Shown piece by piece: positions 61,321-64,000 of a DNA stretch of 64,000 nucleotides. Origin of the DNA: Sporolactobacillus kofuensis (GTDB lineage: Bacteria; Bacillota; Bacilli; Bacillales; Sporolactobacillaceae); assembly GCF_024125425.1 (NCBI RefSeq), contig NZ_JAMXWN010000002.1:124001-188000 (forward strand). Reading direction: 5' to 3'. A program made the translations under genes and the position numbers. The notes beneath the pieces were generated by a model that ran no database searches, was not told the DNA's origin, and saw only the letters and a program-made list of their open reading frames with translations. Numbering within the stretch: position 1 is the first letter of the stretch; the number at the start of each line of letters is the position of its first letter.

Positions 61321-63561
61321 TTAATTATTACGCCGCATCTGTTCATTACTTGATCGTTGGACTGTTTTATCGGATGCTTGTTGCACTTGCTGCTGTTTTC
61401 GACGGTTCACATCGATTCCGGCACGATCCATACTGAGTGAAACGTAACCATACCAGATCAGCATCAGAACGGGAAGAACGAACAGCATCTGATAAGCAAA
61501 ACTGCTAAGATAAGGACCATTTTTTGTTTCATAAACCATGAATTGGAGATCTTTCTTTTGGTCCTTCAAACCCTTTTGTATGAGACGACCTTCAGAATAA
61601 AGATCACGTTGCTCATAGCCTTTTCCGCTTATATTGAATGTAATGGCGGAATGCGCGTCGCCCCTTACTTTAGAGATCGTAATGATTTCTTCATCGCCTT
61701 TTACCAAAGGCTTATGATTCATCTTTAAAGTTAACATCTTTTTCGACTTAGAAATAAGAGCATCTTTTGAATAAAAGATCTTTCCTGTATGCAGGTTGCC
61801 AACGGTAATGTGATAGGTCCCTGCGCCTTTTACTGTGCGAATACCGATGTCCACGCGATTATATGCTCCGGTGGCGCGAAAAGTCTGAGCGATCGCATGA
61901 CGGTTATCAACGAGGACACCTTTCTTGCCAACTTTATAGTGCTGATCAACAATGTAACTTCGTTGAGGCGACTTGGCCTGTGTATAGGCGGTGAATCCTG
62001 CTTGAGCGCAAAGGAAGACTGCGGCAAGTAGGCTGCCTGTGAGTACAAGCCGGAGTCCTTTGCCCACACGCTGAACACGTGTCTTTTCCGCATTTTCCAT
62101 ACTTAATAAGTGGACAAGCTCTCTAAATCCGAATATGCTGCCGAGCAGAATGAATGGTGTATAGAGCATGCTATAGCGCGGCTCTGCCTCCCACACGAAC
62201 ACATAGAAGATAAAATTCCCGAACAGGCAAATTTGGATCAAAAGATTGAGATCTGCCTTTCTCGTTCTGAAGTAGCGCAGTACGGAAAGGATCAAGAGTA
62301 AAATGTTTACGATATAAAACACTTGGATCATAAAAAGAGTCAATTGATTTTTATGATTAAAGAGATACTGGTACGCTTTGGTAGGATGATTGGACAAATG
62401 GGTGTACCAATAATAGCCATGCGCACCGGTTCCCCACGTTCTCGCTGTCTTTATCCCCCAAAGGCGAACCAATCCTTGCCATCCATAGTGACTTACTTGT
62501 TGCTCGATCCGAAGTGCTGCTGCGTGTTTTTTCGCTGCCTGGTCCGGCTGTTGTCGTGTCAACTCATAATCATGACGATTGTAGCCACCGTCTTGAGAGA
62601 CGCCGAGCATGATCCAGTTAAGTGTGGGCATGGACAACGAAGGATCTTGGGTATAGCCAAAATGACGTTCGACACCCTGGGAAGCTAAGCTAATCGAACT
62701 GATCAAAATACCAATAATGGCGAGGTTGATCAATGTCTTTTTCCAGTTCAGAACAAGGAACATATAGATGACGAGCGCCGGCAGAAATAAAATCAGATTT
62801 GGCCGGATTAGATCGCCAATGCCTAGAGCAATCCCAAGCAAAAAAATGTATCGAATTTTCATCGAACGACTGTACAGATCCCAAAGATAGAGCAGCAGAA
62901 CCGGAAAGGCAATGGCAGCAGTATCTGTGTAAAAGTACATGGTGTAAAAGAATAACGGCAGACATGTGAGCGCGATCAATAGAAATAGACATGCTGTCCG
63001 TGCATCAAAAAACGTGCGTATAAGCTTCCATGATAGGAAAATGCCGACGAACAAGATCAGCGCACAGAAACTCCGATCAATGATCATATAATTCGTTACA
63101 TGCATGAGATCAAAAATACGATAAAGAACGTAACGCAACAGGGTGATCGGGATGTTATTCGGATACACCTTAAAATAAATACTGTCGGATGCATGTCCAT
63201 GCGCGAGAAGATATAAGGCTTCTGCGTAGGTATGTCCGCCATCAATGGCCGGGGGAATGATCGAATTAAAGACGGTGATCAATGTTCCCTCAATCAGTAG
63301 CATGATTGCAAAGAGGCCGGTTGAAAGTTTATTGATGACATGGTCGGAGAATCTTCCGAGCCATCGATAACAGGAAATCAGAAACAAGAGCACAATCATT
63401 GCAAACAGTGCAAGAGCAAGTGCTGTTGTCATAAGACCCTGGGTATGATGAAAGATTAATGGATACAGGAAACTGATCACGAGTACAGCGAGAAAGCATG
63501 CTACAAATGCAATGCTAAACAGAGTAATCAGGCTTTTTTTCATTGTTAAAATAGAAGTCAC
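61321..63561 (-). CDS. Membrane glycosyltransferase-like protein (GT39/GT-C type)
   Basis: 746 residues. It has about 11-13 membrane helices, an extracellular beta-rich part at about 560-700, a helix near 710 and a polar tail rich in Gln/Arg. The first loop contains PPAIDGGHTYAEALYLL, and a later loop NWIMLGVSQDGGYNRHDYEL. These fit GT-C enzymes that use polyprenyl-phosphate sugars as donors. It decorates a surface polymer outside the membrane. The neighbouring GtrB-like gene would supply the lipid-linked sugar. The start is uncertain: GTG 63561 (weak site) or ATG 63543. Confidence 0.8.
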   Translation of the reverse strand: MTSILTMKKSLITLFSIAFVACFLAVLVISFLYPLIFHHTQGLMTTALALALFAMIVLLFLISCYRWLGRFSDHVINKLSTGLFAIMLLIEGTLITVFNSIIPPAIDGGHTYAEALYLLAHGHASDSIYFKVYPNNIPITLLRYVLYRIFDLMHVTNYMIIDRSFCALILFVGIFLSWKLIRTFFDARTACLFLLIALTCLPLFFYTMYFYTDTAAIAFPVLLLYLWDLYSRSMKIRYIFLLGIALGIGDLIRPNLILFLPALVIYMFLVLNWKKTLINLAIIGILISSISLASQGVERHFGYTQDPSLSMPTLNWIMLGVSQDGGYNRHDYELTRQQPDQAAKKHAAALRIEQQVSHYGWQGLVRLWGIKTARTWGTGAHGYYWYTHLSNHPTKAYQYLFNHKNQLTLFMIQVFYIVNILLLILSVLRYFRTRKADLNLLIQICLFGNFIFYVFVWEAEPRYSMLYTPFILLGSIFGFRELVHLLSMENAEKTRVQRVGKGLRLVLTGSLLAAVFLCAQAGFTAYTQAKSPQRSYIVDQHYKVGKKGVLVDNRHAIAQTFRATGAYNRVDIGIRTVKGAGTYHITVGNLHTGKIFYSKDALISKSKKMLTLKMNHKPLVKGDEEIITISKVRGDAHSAITFNISGKGYEQRDLYSEGRLIQKGLKDQKKDLQFMVYETKNGPYLSSFAYQMLFVLPVLMLIWYGYVSLSMDRAGIDVNRRKQQQVQQASDKTVQRSSNEQMRRNN

Positions 63562-63621
63562 ATCCTATTCATACGGGGTATCGATAGCACGATAACTCCG
63601 ACAATAATGCTCAGATTTCTC

Positions 63622-64000
63622 TTAGAGCGCTTGTTTCTCAAAACGGTTGTTTTTTGATGCTACTAATTGCTTTTCAATGATGTAGCGTGGGCGGTGTTTG
63701 GTTTCTTTAAAGATCTTCCCAATATATTCACCAATGACACCGATCGCTGTAAGCTGTATACCGCCGAGCAACCAAATTGAGAGGATCATGGATGTCCATC
63801 CGGTAACGACATGACCAAGAAAATGTTGAATCAATGCGTACACACCAATCAGAAAACCAATGCCGACGATCGATGCCCCCAAATAGGTGACGATCCGGAT
63901 CGGTGCGATCGAAAATGAAGTAATTCCATCAACAGCGAAATTCAACATTTTCTTAAGAGGGTATTTTGACTCACCGGCAAAACGTTCTGCTCGATTGTAG
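63622..64000 (-). CDS. GtrB-like polyprenyl-phosphate glycosyltransferase (C-terminal part, cut by window edge)
   Basis: Only the C-terminal part lies in the window. It reads RAERFAGESKYPLKKMLNFA, then the two membrane helices typical of DPM1/GtrB proteins (about IVTYLGASIVGIGFLIGVYA and MILSIWLLGGIQLTAIGVIG) and ends GEYIGKIFKETKHRPRYIIE plus a short tail. These GT2 proteins make undecaprenyl-phosphate glucose or a similar sugar. The catalytic domain lies beyond position 64000. The frame continues to the edge. It precedes the GT39-type gene on the same strand by 60 bases, so they likely form one operon. Confidence 0.85.
   Translation of the reverse strand, partial: YNRAERFAGESKYPLKKMLNFAVDGITSFSIAPIRIVTYLGASIVGIGFLIGVYALIQHFLGHVVTGWTSMILSIWLLGGIQLTAIGVIGEYIGKIFKETKHRPRYIIEKQLVASKNNRFEKQAL

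Overview
The window looks like the chromosome of a low-to-mid GC, Gram-positive, spore-forming-type Bacilli (Bacillales). The evidence is strong AGGAGG-type ribosome binding sites, frequent GTG and TTG starts, CcpA-type catabolite (cre-like) boxes, an FMN riboswitch upstream of a ribDEBAH operon, a teichuronic-acid-type operon laid out like Bacillus tuaA-H, and LCP and glucosaminidase wall proteins. A relative of Sporolactobacillaceae would fit, but that placement is an inference. There are no rRNA or tRNA genes, no phage, no intact insertion sequences and no CRISPR array.

Layout. 1-178: array of 21-bp repeats. 0.3-6.8 kb: HyuA/HyuB-type hydantoinase/oxoprolinase pair, an EamA permease and a C69 dipeptidase. 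7.2-8.7 kb: POT peptide transporter. 9.0-10.6 kb: secreted SH3b-glucosaminidase autolysin. 10.7-14.6 kb (minus): ribD-ribE-ribBA-ribH behind an FMN riboswitch and terminator; ribE appears to start with CTG. 15.1-17.1 kb: secreted GH32 levanase-type fructan hydrolase. 17.3-24.1 kb: L-rhamnose catabolism (fucO, AraC-type regulator, rhaB, rhaM, rhaA, rhaD) with several cre-like boxes. 24-32 kb: AEC transporter, small orphan protein, HAD phosphatase, iron alcohol dehydrogenase, LCP wall-polymer transferase, OsmC-like protein, chemoreceptor. 32-41 kb: orphan sigma-70-like factor, SorC regulator, phosphoglycerate-mutase-like phosphatase, Rpe, class-I amidotransferase, M20 amidohydrolase, D-2-hydroxyacid dehydrogenase, succinate-semialdehyde dehydrogenase.

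41-55 kb is cell-surface polysaccharide. A minus-strand flippase/glycosyltransferase pair is followed by a small orphan gene, a second and larger 21-bp repeat array, and then a plus-strand operon that I read as teichuronic acid biosynthesis in the order tuaD-tuaC-tuaB-tuaA-epimerase-tuaE-tuaF-tuaG-tuaH. The two flippases are clear paralogues.

55.5-61.2 kb is a compact five-gene polyamine operon: AdoMet decarboxylase, a fold-I Orn/Lys/Arg decarboxylase, an aminopropyltransferase, carboxy(nor)spermidine dehydrogenase and carboxy(nor)spermidine decarboxylase. It joins two normally alternative routes for adding an aminopropyl group and is the most interesting metabolic system here. The window ends with a minus-strand GT39-type membrane glycosyltransferase and a GtrB-like polyprenyl-phosphate glycosyltransferase cut by the edge.

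The main points for a second look are the dual-route polyamine operon, the two helically phased 21-bp repeat arrays, the orphan sigma-like factor, and two conserved genes (ribE, rhaM) whose expected ATG is replaced by CTG and AGG.
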